From positions 124,001 through 188,000 of the forward strand of contig CAMCTY010000002.1 in the NCBI GenBank assembly GCA_945878725.1: DNA of 64,000 nucleotides, read 5' to 3'. A program made the position numbers and the translations under genes. This document shows positions 10,502 through 19,290 of the stretch, piece by piece; position 1 is the stretch's first letter; each line of letters begins with the position of its first letter. The notes beneath the pieces were generated by a model. The model did no database searches and was not told the DNA's origin. It saw only the letters and a list, made by a program, of their open reading frames with translations. Source of the stretch: Bifidobacterium breve (GTDB taxonomy: Bacteria > Actinomycetota > Acidimicrobiia > Acidimicrobiales > Acidimicrobilacustridaceae).

Positions 10502-10770
10502 TCGCTCAGATACTTCGATCGCAGTTCTTCGGCCGAGACACTCCTGCCGGCCCTCACCTCGAGCCGTGCTTCCGCAATCTCCGCCATCGCCGATGGGTCC
10601 GACAGGAGTTCGAGCGTGTCCTCGAGCGCGTCGAGTTCATCAGCACTCATCAGCACCGCCGCTGGTCGACCATTGCGGGTGACGGTGATCCGCGCATGCT
10701 GCTGCTCGACGCGGTCGACCATCTCAGAAAACTTGGCTTTGACTTCTGCAAGAGGGAGAACGTCTGACAT
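10498..10770 (-). CDS. Phd/YefM-family antitoxin
   Basis: 90 aa. The N-terminal DNA-binding fold is clear (LPLAEVKAKFSEMVDRVE, ITVTRNGRPAAVLMSADE); the C-terminal half (LEDTLELLSDP onward) is the toxin-binding tail. It neutralises the RelE-type toxin and represses its own operon with the toxin as co-repressor. No Shine-Dalgarno is seen; TAGAAT lies 7 nt before the ATG, so the transcript is probably leaderless. A palindrome overlaps that box and the start codon. Confidence 0.9.
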   Translation of the reverse strand: MSDVLPLAEVKAKFSEMVDRVEQQHARITVTRNGRPAAVLMSADELDALEDTLELLSDPSAMAEIAEARLEVRAGRSVSAEELRSKYLSE

Positions 10771-10787
10771 GACCAGAATTCTAGTCA
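10770..10787. promoter_or_regulatory. Palindromic operator at the Phd/RelE module start
   Basis: An 18-bp imperfect palindrome with arms TGAC-x-AGAA / TTCT-x-GTCA (one mismatched pair) begins at the last base of the antitoxin start codon and covers the likely -10 box on the minus strand (TAGAAT). Position and symmetry fit autoregulation by the antitoxin or toxin-antitoxin complex. Between here and the next palindrome (11015) I see no supportable gene. Confidence 0.5.
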
Positions 10788-11014
10788 GATTATTCGAAGA
10801 TCCACGTCCTCGATCGATCAGTCCCGGTAGGGCTTCTCCGCGATGATCAACCCGACGATCGGTGTACTTGATGTCCCTGAGATGGACCTTTATCGCAGAG
10901 CTCGCCGTCGCTGCGATTGCAGCCTTGGCGCCCAGTCGAGTTTCGAGATCCCACCCAGGGTCCCTCGACCTTCGCCAACCCAGGGACTGACCTGAGTCGC
11001 CGGCGCCGATATCG

Positions 11015-11030
11015 CGACATTAAGATGTCG
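11015..11030. promoter_or_regulatory. Palindromic operator at the RHH/Doc module start
   Basis: CGACAT (11015-11020), TAAG and ATGTCG (11025-11030) form a perfect 6-bp inverted repeat ending 7 nt before the antitoxin ATG at 11038. The central TAAGAT (11021-11026) can serve as the -10 box of a leaderless promoter. Ribbon-helix-helix antitoxins typically bind such short palindromes. Confidence 0.5.
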
Positions 11031-11037
11031 TGGTATC

Positions 11038-11256
11038 ATGACTGCCATGGCCAAGCAGACGACAGTCCGACTTCCCGATGAACTCGCCGACGAAGTCGAC
11101 GCCGTCGCTCGTGCGAAGGGCACGAGCGTGAACCAACTCATCATCGACTCGCTCACCGCCGAGATCGACCGCGTCCGTGACGACAAGGATTTCCTCGCCA
11201 CGCTGAAGCGGCTCGTCGATCGCGATCAGGAGATCCTGGACCGCCTCGCCCAGTGA
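11038..11256 (+). CDS. Ribbon-helix-helix antitoxin of a Doc module
   Basis: 72 aa. KQTTVRLPDELADEVDAVA is the beta strand and first helix of an Arc/MetJ-type DNA-binding domain, followed by GTSVNQLIIDSL. The acidic C-terminal helix (DRVRDDKDFLATLKRLVDRDQEIL) is the likely toxin-binding part. The alternative start at 11047 (MAKQTT) would drop three residues. The gene overlaps the toxin by 4 nt (GTGA) and is transcribed away from the Phd/RelE module. Confidence 0.88.
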   Translation: MTAMAKQTTVRLPDELADEVDAVARAKGTSVNQLIIDSLTAEIDRVRDDKDFLATLKRLVDRDQEILDRLAQ

Positions 11257-11645
11257 GGTTCCTGACACTCGCTGAAGCGCTGGTTATCGCAGAGGCCGTG
11301 ACGGGCATCAGCGCTCGCACGCTGCACTCCGCAGCACGGATCGAACTGCTCGACTCGGCGCTTCATACACCGCAGGCCGGCTTCGGCGACGAGGACTTCC
11401 ACCCCTCACCCTTCGAGAAGGCGGCGGTGCTCTGCGTCCGACTCGCGCGCAACCATCCGCTACCGGACGGGAACAAACGACTGGCGTGGACCGCGACAGT
11501 CACGTTCCTCGCCATCAACGGGATCGAACTCGCCGCCGATCCCGACGACGCTGTCGAGTTCATGCTGGCGGTCGCCGCAGGAACGATCGACGTAGCGCAA
11601 GCCACCGAGTGGATTGACAAACGCGCCGAACCACCGATCTCGTGA
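11253..11645 (+). CDS. doc: Doc-like Fic-domain toxin (death-on-curing family)
   Basis: 130 aa from GTG. The Fic core motif reads HPLPDGNKRLAW (His68), matching the Doc type, which ends in NKR rather than the NGR of AMP-transferring Fic proteins. Doc phosphorylates elongation factor EF-Tu and stops translation; by homology this protein should do the same. The flap AGFGDEDFHPSPFEKAA precedes the motif. It is paired with an RHH rather than a Phd antitoxin, a known actinobacterial arrangement. It ends directly before the convergent acetyltransferase stop. Confidence 0.9.
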   Translation: MRFLTLAEALVIAEAVTGISARTLHSAARIELLDSALHTPQAGFGDEDFHPSPFEKAAVLCVRLARNHPLPDGNKRLAWTATVTFLAINGIELAADPDDAVEFMLAVAAGTIDVAQATEWIDKRAEPPIS

Positions 11646-12092
11646 TCAGTCTTCGAGGCTAAAGCGATACACATTTGTCTCGCGGGGTTCGAAGCCCAAG
11701 CGCTGATACAGACGGTTCGCCGCTTCGCGGCTCGGGCGGGACGTGAGATCCACCGTCTTTGCTCCAAGGACACGCGCTCGATCAAGGGCCTCGCGGTTGA
11801 GAGCCTCACCAACGCCACGGCCCCGGGCGGCTTCGTCAACAACAACGTCCTCGATCCATGCCCGCACTCCGGTCGGAATGCGGAACCAGGCCAGCGTCAT
11901 CGATCCGAGAATCGCTCCGTCATCGGAATCGACTGCGATCAACAGAATGCTTGCCGGCGATTCGACGATCAGCGCAAGTTCAGCTGCCGTGGGAGGCGGA
12001 TTCGACTTCGACAACTGGGGAACCAGACGGTTGAACGCCTCGATCAGTGCCGGGGTCACCTCGGTTGCCTCGACTATCTGCACGTTCGACAT
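11646..12092 (-). CDS. GNAT-family N-acetyltransferase
   Basis: 148 aa from ATG 12092 (MSNVQIVEA); an upstream in-frame extension is low complexity and unlikely. The acetyl-CoA motif is VVVDEAARGRGVGEAL, with typical neighbouring strands (IEDVVV, TVDLTSRPSR, RLYQRLGFEPRETNVYRF). It transfers an acetyl group to an amine of unknown identity. It is convergent with the Doc toxin gene (no gap) and divergent from the PAC2 gene. Confidence 0.88.
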   Translation of the reverse strand: MSNVQIVEATEVTPALIEAFNRLVPQLSKSNPPPTAAELALIVESPASILLIAVDSDDGAILGSMTLAWFRIPTGVRAWIEDVVVDEAARGRGVGEALNREALDRARVLGAKTVDLTSRPSREAANRLYQRLGFEPRETNVYRFSLED

Positions 12093-12175
12093 TTGCCCAG
12101 CGTAGGCAGTCGACGTCGTCGGCGGTGCCACATCAGCTCGTCCGACTCGACCCTGCTCCCCGGTACCCTTTCCGG

Positions 12176-13045
12176 ATGTCGGACTTCTCAGGCGACCCGC
12201 TCCCATTCCTCCGTTGGTCGGATCAGCCCGACGTTGACGCACCCGTTCTCCTCGTCGCGTTCGGCGGCTGGAACGACGCCGGCGATTCAGCGACCACCGC
12301 CGTGGAATTCATGGCCGAACGATGGAACGCCAAGGCCTTTGCCGACATCGATCCGGAGGTGTTCTACGACTTCACAACCATTCGGCCTGAAGTCCGCATC
12401 GACTTCGACGGTAACCGTCGCATCGACTGGCCGACAAACATCTTCCGTGCCGCTAACACCGCGCCAAACGGCAAGGGGATCATCACGCTCACCGGTATCG
12501 AACCGCAGCTGCGCTGGCGAACATTCTCCGATCATGTGCTCGGCGTTGCCCTCGCCACTGGAGCGAGCATGGTCGTCACACTCGGTGCCCTTCTCGCCGA
12601 AGTACCGCACTCGCGACCTGTCTCCATCTTTGGCACGGCCTACGACGACGAGACCGTCGATGCCCTCGATGTCCTTCCATCGCGTTACGAAGGCCCGACC
12701 GGTATCACCGGCGTGTTGCATGCCGCGTGTCGCGATGCTGGTATCCGGTCAGCCGCACTCTGGGCTGCGGTTCCGACCTATGTTCCTTCAGCGCCGTCGC
12801 CCAAGGCCGCTCTCGCACTCGTAGAACGCACCGCCCGTCTCCTCAATGTTGAGATCGACACCACAGAACTCCGGTTCGCGACGGCTGCGTACGAACATCA
12901 GGTCTCGAATCTCGTTGCCGAAGATGACGAGACAATCGAGTACGTCGCCCAACTCGAACGCCGATTCGACGAAGAGCCCGACGGGTTCACTGACGGCGAA
13001 AGTCTTGTCGACGAAGTCGAACGCTTCCTGCGCGATCAGGACTGA
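12176..13045 (+). CDS. PAC2 family protein
   Basis: 289 aa from ATG 12176; the open frame reaches further upstream but the residues before MSDFSG look non-coding. Hallmarks are VLLVAFGGWNDAGDSA near the N-terminus, LTGIEPQLRWRTF and WAAVPTYVPSAPSPKAAL. PAC2 proteins are related to archaeal/eukaryotic proteasome-assembly chaperones; actinobacterial members are widespread and their role is not settled. No proteasome genes are in this window. It is convergent with the Nudix gene, 18 nt apart. Confidence 0.88.
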   Translation: MSDFSGDPLPFLRWSDQPDVDAPVLLVAFGGWNDAGDSATTAVEFMAERWNAKAFADIDPEVFYDFTTIRPEVRIDFDGNRRIDWPTNIFRAANTAPNGKGIITLTGIEPQLRWRTFSDHVLGVALATGASMVVTLGALLAEVPHSRPVSIFGTAYDDETVDALDVLPSRYEGPTGITGVLHAACRDAGIRSAALWAAVPTYVPSAPSPKAALALVERTARLLNVEIDTTELRFATAAYEHQVSNLVAEDDETIEYVAQLERRFDEEPDGFTDGESLVDEVERFLRDQD

Positions 13046-13063
13046 CCTGATCGGTTCGTAATT

Positions 13064-13747
13064 TCAGGCTTCGTGTTCTCCACGCCATGTCGGGATGCGC
13101 GGGTGATCGAAATGAACGTCGACTGACTCACCGCTGAGCGCGCGCCGAGCGAAATCGCCCCATTGGTCGACACCAACGGTGTGTTCGGGGAGATTGTCGA
13201 GAGAGAACCAGCCGACGTCACGCGTTTCAAGAGGATGCGGCGTCAACTCGCCACCCGTGGCCCGACAATGGAACACGAGTGAGTACAGCGGGATGCGCGT
13301 GAATCGCTGACGCAGGCCGTCGAGAACGGCCAGCAACTGCACGACTTCACAGTCGATGCCTGTCTCCTCGGACACTTCCTTAACCGCCACTTCCGACGGC
13401 GAATATCCGATGTCGGCCCAACCTGTCGGATAGAGCCAGACGCCCGAATCCGAACGCTGCACGAGAAGAATCTCGCCCTTCTCGTTGCCAACCACCGCGC
13501 CCACCGCAACCTTTGGCGTTTGGTAGCCCGGCACGCCTTTGCCGACCATTCGCATCCACTCGTGCACGAGATCATCGGCGTCGTAGTGACTGCCAGCCGC
13601 GACACGCATGTCCGCGGCGACGGCCAGGACTTCCTCGAACCGCTCCTGCTCGTACAGGCTCTCGGTGAATCCAAGACCGGTGCGCGCAATGCCCGCAAGA
13701 GCTTCGCTCCAACGAACCAGATCTTGTGGTGTTGCCGGATCGCTCAT
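13064..13747 (-). CDS. Nudix hydrolase with N-terminal Nudix_N domain
   Basis: 227 aa. An alpha-helical N-terminal part (about 1-70) precedes the Nudix domain. The Nudix box is read at GWADIGYSPSEVAVKEVSEE-TG: the REU position is KEV and the first Glu is Tyr, both usual in this subgroup, while the metal-binding EE pair is kept. Likely substrates are nucleoside diphosphate derivatives such as ADP-ribose; this is family inference. It is the last gene of an amt-glnB-glnD-nudix run, 24 nt after glnD. Confidence 0.85.
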   Translation of the reverse strand: MSDPATPQDLVRWSEALAGIARTGLGFTESLYEQERFEEVLAVAADMRVAAGSHYDADDLVHEWMRMVGKGVPGYQTPKVAVGAVVGNEKGEILLVQRSDSGVWLYPTGWADIGYSPSEVAVKEVSEETGIDCEVVQLLAVLDGLRQRFTRIPLYSLVFHCRATGGELTPHPLETRDVGWFSLDNLPEHTVGVDQWGDFARRALSGESVDVHFDHPRIPTWRGEHEA

Positions 13748-13771
13748 AACGACCGACGATACCCGGAGGCG

Positions 13772-16078
13772 CTACGACGCGTCGGGTCCTTCAATGGCAA
13801 ACATCAGTGCTCGTTCGATCTCGGCAAGGAACGCCGGATCAGTCACCTTGTTACCGGACGAGTCGCGAACGTAGAACGAGTCGACGGCATCGGTATTGAG
13901 CGTCTGAATCTTTGCCGATCGAATATCGAGATCAAGTTCGTGAAGTGCGCGCGTGATCCGCCAGAGAACACCCACCGAATCCGGAGCACGTACCTCGAGG
14001 ACGGTTGCGTCGTGCGAGAGTTCGTTGTCGACAATGACTTCCGGATGCGTGACCACTCCAGGAAGTCGACGCGGCGCCGAATAGGTCCGACTCCGCTCGA
14101 AGAGACGAGCTTCCAGTGCGAGACGACCGTCAAGTGCTTTCTCGAGATCGCGGATGATTCGTTCCCAATGGATCTCGTTGTCGAAGTTGCTTCGAACCCG
14201 AAGTTGTTCGAGCGCCATTCCGTTGTCGTCCGAATATGCCGCTGCCTCCAAGACCGTGAGTCCGTTGAGCGACAGTGCCCCCGACACTCGTGCAAAGAGA
14301 CCAGGGCGATCGGGGCTGATGATCGTCAACTGATCGTCAAGAGCTTCGATGATTCGGCGACGTTGCGACAGAAGCTCTCGTTGGTGCACCGACGGAAACC
14401 CGGAGTCGGTTGCCTCGGAAACACTTCCCCCCGCAAGGACATGGGAGACCCGGTCGACAAGGACGCCGACGAGTTCCTCTTTCCAACTTCCCCATGCGGC
14501 CGTTCCAGTCGCAAGCGAATCGGCTTCGGTAAGTGCACCGAGAAGACGAAGGCACGAGAGGTTCCCGACTGCTTCGGCGACATGCGAGATGGTTCCGTCA
14601 TCGGAGAGATCGCGACGGGTTGCAACGTCGGGCAACAGCAGATGATGACGAACCATCTGCTGGAGGGTCTTCGTCTCTTCAGCATTGAACCCCATACGAG
14701 GCCCCATTTCGGCAACCAGTTCGATGCCGACATCAGTGTGATCGCCAGGTCGGCCCTTGCCGATGTCGTGCAGCAGCGTTCCCACGACAAGAAGATCGGG
14801 ACGATCAACGCGATCGACGAGTGCTGAAGCGTTCGCGGCCGCTTCGCACAAGTGTCGATCGACGGTGAAGCGGTGATACGCGTTGCGTTGGGGGCGACAA
14901 CGGATAACCGCCCACTCAGGAACGATCGGTTCCCACAGGCCCTTCTGATCGAGTGTCTCGATCACCTGCACCGCTGGTCGTCCGGCGAGTAGAAGCTCAA
15001 CGAAGAGTCGCCGCGCCTCCTCAGGCCAAGGGACGGGGATCGGGGCAGAAACCGTGAGGCGATCGAGAGAATCGCGGTCGATCCGCGCCTCCGATCGGGC
15101 CGCCGCGACCGCGACTCGCAGGACCAATAGCGGATCGGAAGCGGGATCGATTCCGGCCACAACTGCCACACATCCGTCGCGTATGACCACGCCCTCAGAT
15201 ACGGGCTTGTCCCGGCCCAGTCGACTGCGCAGGGAACCAGCGATCGACGCCCGAGCCCGAGCCCAGAGTTCGTCGCTCACCCATGCGATGGTCCGCGCCG
15301 ATGTGGACAGAACTCGCATTAGGTCATCAGCATCGCGATAACCGAGATCGGCGGCGACGCCGTCCTGTTCCTCGAGCAACAACCGATCAGAATGACGACC
15401 GGTGCGGCGATGTAGTTCGACTCGCGCCGAAAGCACGACCTCGTAGGCATTGCGTATCGCTTCATCGTCACCCGGCAGCAGGGGGATCCCGGCCAGTTCC
15501 GCCCAACGGATCCCGTGGACATCGCGCATCCCGCCACGACCGTCCTTGAGATCCGGCTCGAGGAGAAACGCAACTTCACCCGCGGTTGCGTGTCGCTCGC
15601 GAATCCGATTGTCGAGTTGTTCAATCCAGCGCTTCGAACGCTTCTCCCAAAGGGCGAGACCCTTTGTTGTGAGTTCACCGGCGAACTTTGGATCACCCGC
15701 AATGTGGCGGACGGTCAACACCGCAGTCGCGGTATCGAGATCATCCGACGCAAGAGCAAGCGTTTCCTTCACCGTGCGAACCGCATGGCCGAGTTTGATT
15801 CCCTGATCCCAAATCGGATACCAGATCTTCTCGGCAAGCTCCGCGACCGGGACATCCGGATCGTGCAGCAGATAGAGATCGATGTCGCTCCCCGGCGACA
15901 ACTCCGCCCGTCCGTATCCACCGACGGCGACGAGCGAAGCCCCAACATCGGGCCCGCCGGCCGCATCCCAGAGATCGCTGATCCATCCGTCGACTTTCCC
16001 GGCCAGTGCGCGACAGAAGTCGGCACCGCGCTGGGATGGGTCATCAAGGAGAGATCGGCGATCGAGCTGGGGAGTCAT
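13772..16078 (-). CDS. glnD: [Protein-PII] uridylyltransferase / uridylyl-removing enzyme
   Basis: 768 aa. The nucleotidyltransferase motif GGYGRAELSPGSDID (53-67) sits near the N-terminus, an HD phosphohydrolase motif (LLHDIGKGRPGDH) about two thirds along, and two ACT domains close the protein (ITISPDRPGLFARVSG and LEVRAPDSVGVLWRITRAL). In actinobacteria GlnD homologues often adenylylate rather than uridylylate PII (GlnK); the sequence cannot decide. The ACT domains sense glutamine. It follows glnB by 34 nt and thus modifies the PII protein made from the same transcript. Confidence 0.95.
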   Translation of the reverse strand: MTPQLDRRSLLDDPSQRGADFCRALAGKVDGWISDLWDAAGGPDVGASLVAVGGYGRAELSPGSDIDLYLLHDPDVPVAELAEKIWYPIWDQGIKLGHAVRTVKETLALASDDLDTATAVLTVRHIAGDPKFAGELTTKGLALWEKRSKRWIEQLDNRIRERHATAGEVAFLLEPDLKDGRGGMRDVHGIRWAELAGIPLLPGDDEAIRNAYEVVLSARVELHRRTGRHSDRLLLEEQDGVAADLGYRDADDLMRVLSTSARTIAWVSDELWARARASIAGSLRSRLGRDKPVSEGVVIRDGCVAVVAGIDPASDPLLVLRVAVAAARSEARIDRDSLDRLTVSAPIPVPWPEEARRLFVELLLAGRPAVQVIETLDQKGLWEPIVPEWAVIRCRPQRNAYHRFTVDRHLCEAAANASALVDRVDRPDLLVVGTLLHDIGKGRPGDHTDVGIELVAEMGPRMGFNAEETKTLQQMVRHHLLLPDVATRRDLSDDGTISHVAEAVGNLSCLRLLGALTEADSLATGTAAWGSWKEELVGVLVDRVSHVLAGGSVSEATDSGFPSVHQRELLSQRRRIIEALDDQLTIISPDRPGLFARVSGALSLNGLTVLEAAAYSDDNGMALEQLRVRSNFDNEIHWERIIRDLEKALDGRLALEARLFERSRTYSAPRRLPGVVTHPEVIVDNELSHDATVLEVRAPDSVGVLWRITRALHELDLDIRSAKIQTLNTDAVDSFYVRDSSGNKVTDPAFLAEIERALMFAIEGPDAS

Positions 16079-16112
16079 GGAAGACGCCGTTCAGTTGTTG
16101 GAGAGCGCTGCG

Positions 16113-16505
<393 letters not shown>

Positions 16506-16522
16506 TCAGTCATTGTTCAGGT

Positions 16523-17785
16523 TCAGGAAAGCCGGTCCATGGAACCGGTGTTTCCGAAGCTGTAGGCCGTTTCGGCATGCTGGCTGTAATCGAGACCTTC
16601 GTCCTCGTCTTCGCTGGAAACACGAAGCCCGACAAATTTGTCGATCACCTTCGCAATTGCGAACGACAGCACGAAGCTGAAGGCGAACGTGACGGCCGAA
16701 GCAACGAACTGGAACCACAGCAGCTTGAAGCCGCCACCGAGGAACACTCCTTCGTTGACAACGATCTTGTTGACCTTGGAATCAGCGAAGAATCCAAGCA
16801 GAAGGGCGCCGACGATTCCACCGACGAGGTGTACGCCGATGACGTCGAGCGAGTCGTCGTACTTGAAGCGGAACTTCAACCCGATGGCCAGGACACACAG
16901 AACACCAGCGGCGAAACCGATGAGGATCGGTGACATGCCTCCGACGAAACCGGCACAGGGAGTGATGGCAACCAGACCGGCCACTGCACCCGATGCTGCT
17001 CCGAGCGTCGTCGGCTTGCCATCCTTGATCCGCTCGACGAGCAGCCAACCAAGCATGCCGGCCGATGCGGCGAGGAACGTGTTCATGAGGGCCTGTGCTG
17101 CAACGCCATCGGCATGAAGTGCTGAACCGGCATTGAAACCGAACCAGCCGAACCACAGGATTCCGGTTCCGAGCATCGTCAGCGGAAGCGAATGGGGGTG
17201 CATTCCCTCTCGGGGCCAACCCTTGCGCTTGCCCAACACGATGATCACGGCAAGAGCGGCAGCACCGGCGTTGATGTGAACAACAGCGCCACCGGCGAAG
17301 TCGAGTGCACCGAGCTTGGCCAACCAGCCACCTGCGAAGACCCAGTGGGCGACGGGGGCGTAAACCACAACGAGCCACACGGCGATGAAGATCGCGTAGG
17401 CCTTGAACTTCATGCGGTCCGCGGTTGCGCCGGTGATGAGCGCCGGCGTGATAATCGCGAAGGTCATTTGATAGGCGCAGAAGAGGACGAACGGGATCGA
17501 GAGACCGAACCATTCAGGGCCCACCTCGGCGCCGATCTGACGCATCCATGCGAAATCAAAGTTCCCGATCCAACCACCATCGCCGGCGTTTCCAAACGCC
17601 AGCGAGAAGCCGATGAGAACCCAGACGATTGCAAGCAGGCCCATGGCGAAGAAGTTCTGCATGAGCATGCCGAGAACGTTCTTGGATCTGACCATGCCTG
17701 CGTAGAAGAAGGCCAGGCCCGGGGTCATAAACAGGACAAGTCCTGTCGCCATGAGCATCCAGGCGGTATCACCGGCATCAATCAC
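16523..17785 (-). CDS. amt: Ammonium transporter
   Basis: 420 aa membrane protein with about 11 transmembrane segments. Hallmarks: FFYAGMVRSKNVLGMLMQN at the first helices, AGGAVVHINAGAAALA with the first pore histidine and GVHLVGGIVGALLLG with the second (the twin-His pore), and GFNAGSAL. A charged cytoplasmic C-terminus (SSEDEDEGLDYSQHAET) is where PII would act. It is first in the amt-glnB-glnD-nudix unit. The 142-nt leader upstream (17786-17927) has no other gene. Confidence 0.96.
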   Translation of the reverse strand: MIDAGDTAWMLMATGLVLFMTPGLAFFYAGMVRSKNVLGMLMQNFFAMGLLAIVWVLIGFSLAFGNAGDGGWIGNFDFAWMRQIGAEVGPEWFGLSIPFVLFCAYQMTFAIITPALITGATADRMKFKAYAIFIAVWLVVVYAPVAHWVFAGGWLAKLGALDFAGGAVVHINAGAAALAVIIVLGKRKGWPREGMHPHSLPLTMLGTGILWFGWFGFNAGSALHADGVAAQALMNTFLAASAGMLGWLLVERIKDGKPTTLGAASGAVAGLVAITPCAGFVGGMSPILIGFAAGVLCVLAIGLKFRFKYDDSLDVIGVHLVGGIVGALLLGFFADSKVNKIVVNEGVFLGGGFKLLWFQFVASAVTFAFSFVLSFAIAKVIDKFVGLRVSSEDEDEGLDYSQHAETAYSFGNTGSMDRLS

Positions 17786-17927
17786 TTTCGTTCCTCCCGT
17801 GGAATGTCTGCGTCATCGAGACGCAAGAACGATGACAGGATGCCGAAAGGTTGTTACCCAATGATTCCTCGAATGTTTCTACCGTGTTAAACGATCGACT
17901 CGAGAGAAATTTCCGTTCACAATCGAT

Positions 17928-18446
17928 TCAGCTTCGGCCCTCAGCCCGCCGACGAGACAGATGCACATGGGCCTTCGCTGCTCCCCAGATCAGACCGGTT
18001 TCGTGAAGATCGGGAGCTAGATCGACGAACGCCGCAAGGTTGAGATCGTAAACATCGTCGGGAAACTGGTTCCTGGCGAATTCGTCGCGCTGCTTCGACG
18101 GAACGCCGGCGGCAACAAGTACCTCGGTGGGAAACCGGACGGCCGACCGAAGAATCGCAAGCGGCCCGGTGCGCTGCTCGTCGATGTCCTTCGCCAGCAG
18201 TTCGCGGATCTTTGGCGAGATCTCAGCGGTCGCGGCCGTCGCGGCCCGATCGGCGTCGGCGAGGACATCAGCCGGCGGAGCGACCCCAAGCTGGGCGGCG
18301 TAGACGGTGCGGACCGACCCGATCACCCACGGGCCGATCGCTTCATCGATGCCTTCCGCCAAAGCCGCGGCAAACGTGGCGAGTGCTTCCATGTCAGTCG
18401 CACTCGGACCGGCGCTAGCAGGATCGGGACGGGAGTCTTCCGGCAT
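17928..18446 (-). CDS. Hypothetical protein, last gene of the fdhD-larE operon
   Basis: 172 aa, no family recognised. Mostly alpha-helical and alanine-rich, with a conserved-looking C-terminal part (AAFVDLAPDLHETGLIWGAAKAHVHLSRRRA). No signal peptide, membrane span or metal-binding cysteines. It starts 12 nt after the larE stop, so it is co-transcribed with larE, chdC, the molybdenum oxidoreductase and fdhD. Its job may relate to these cofactor genes; this is inference from position only. Confidence 0.72.
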   Translation of the reverse strand: MPEDSRPDPASAGPSATDMEALATFAAALAEGIDEAIGPWVIGSVRTVYAAQLGVAPPADVLADADRAATAATAEISPKIRELLAKDIDEQRTGPLAILRSAVRFPTEVLVAAGVPSKQRDEFARNQFPDDVYDLNLAAFVDLAPDLHETGLIWGAAKAHVHLSRRRAEGRS

Positions 18447-18458
18447 TGTTACGCGGGT

Positions 18459-19286
18459 TCAGTCCGACAAAGCCTGATTGAGATTGCCAGAACGCAATCC
18501 CTCGAGGTCGAGCGTGACATAGCGATAGCCAACCGAACGTACCGCATCAACAACGGCCTCGCGCCGATCGAGCACCTGGGCCAGTTCTGAGACGGGGACC
18601 TCAAGACGAGCGGTGTCGTCGTAGTGACGAACTCGCAACTCGATGAAGCCGAGCGCGTGGAGAGCCGCTTCAGCCCGCTCCACCCGAGAGAGGACCGAGA
18701 GCGTGACCGTTGTTCCGTAAGGAACCCGCGAGGCGAGACACGCGGCGGCTGGTTTGTCCCACGTGCGCAGACCGAGTTCCCGCGATGCTTCGCGAATCAT
18801 CGTTTTGGTAAAGCCCGCATCGACAAGAGGAAAAGCCGCTCCGGCATCGGCCGCAGCGCGCTGACCGGGTCGGTGATCGCCGAGGTCGTCGAGATTCACA
18901 CCGAGAACCACAGTTCCGTTTTCTGCTTTCGCAAGCGGACCGACGACATCCATCAGCGCGGTCTTGCAGTGAAAACACCGATCACCATCGTTACGTTGAT
19001 ACGCCGCGTTCTCAAGCTCAGTAGTCGGAACTTCGATCCAGTTCAGATCCCATTCGAGGGCGAGAGCCGCACAGTCGTCGCGCTCGGAACCGGCCAGTGA
19101 CGGTGACACCGCAGTGACAACGACACAATTTTCCGGACCGAGTGTGTCGCGTGCCATCCAGGCAAGGAACGCGGAATCGGCACCGCCACTGAAGGCAACG
19201 ACAACTTTGCCAAGGCCTGAAAGATTGCTCCGGAGCGCGTCGACGGCAAGCTCGAGTTCGGTGCCTGCCACTTCGCGCAACGACAT
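18459..19286 (-). CDS. larE: LarE-type PP-loop sulfur transferase with three cysteines
   Basis: 275 aa from ATG 19286. The ATP-pyrophosphatase loop SGGADS lies at 33-38. Cysteines Cys104 and Cys107 (RCFHCK) and Cys183 (AACLASR) match the three-cysteine LarE branch, which is known to bind a [4Fe-4S] cluster and pass on sulfur from an added sulfide, instead of sacrificing one cysteine sulfur as in Lactiplantibacillus LarE. LarE makes the thiocarboxylates of the nickel-pincer nucleotide cofactor used by LarA-type racemases. No larA, larB or larC is nearby. It begins 4 nt after chdC. Confidence 0.85.
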   Translation of the reverse strand: MSLREVAGTELELAVDALRSNLSGLGKVVVAFSGGADSAFLAWMARDTLGPENCVVVTAVSPSLAGSERDDCAALALEWDLNWIEVPTTELENAAYQRNDGDRCFHCKTALMDVVGPLAKAENGTVVLGVNLDDLGDHRPGQRAAADAGAAFPLVDAGFTKTMIREASRELGLRTWDKPAAACLASRVPYGTTVTLSVLSRVERAEAALHALGFIELRVRHYDDTARLEVPVSELAQVLDRREAVVDAVRSVGYRYVTLDLEGLRSGNLNQALSD

Positions 19287-19290
19287 GAAC

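Noticed and set aside
10788-11014. Possible 50-codon ORF starting at ATG near 10844 on the + strand
   Set aside because: No ribosome site, no recognisable motif, Arg/Pro-rich chance translation; the region is probably only the two module promoters.
13520-14827. 435-codon open frame on the + strand
   Set aside because: Antisense to glnD and the Nudix gene; spans two real genes and shows no motif.
17875-17890. GlnR-like half sites (GTTTC-N6-GTTAA) upstream of amt
   Set aside because: One mismatch to the consensus and only one pair of sites; too weak at this length without a known GlnR in the genome.
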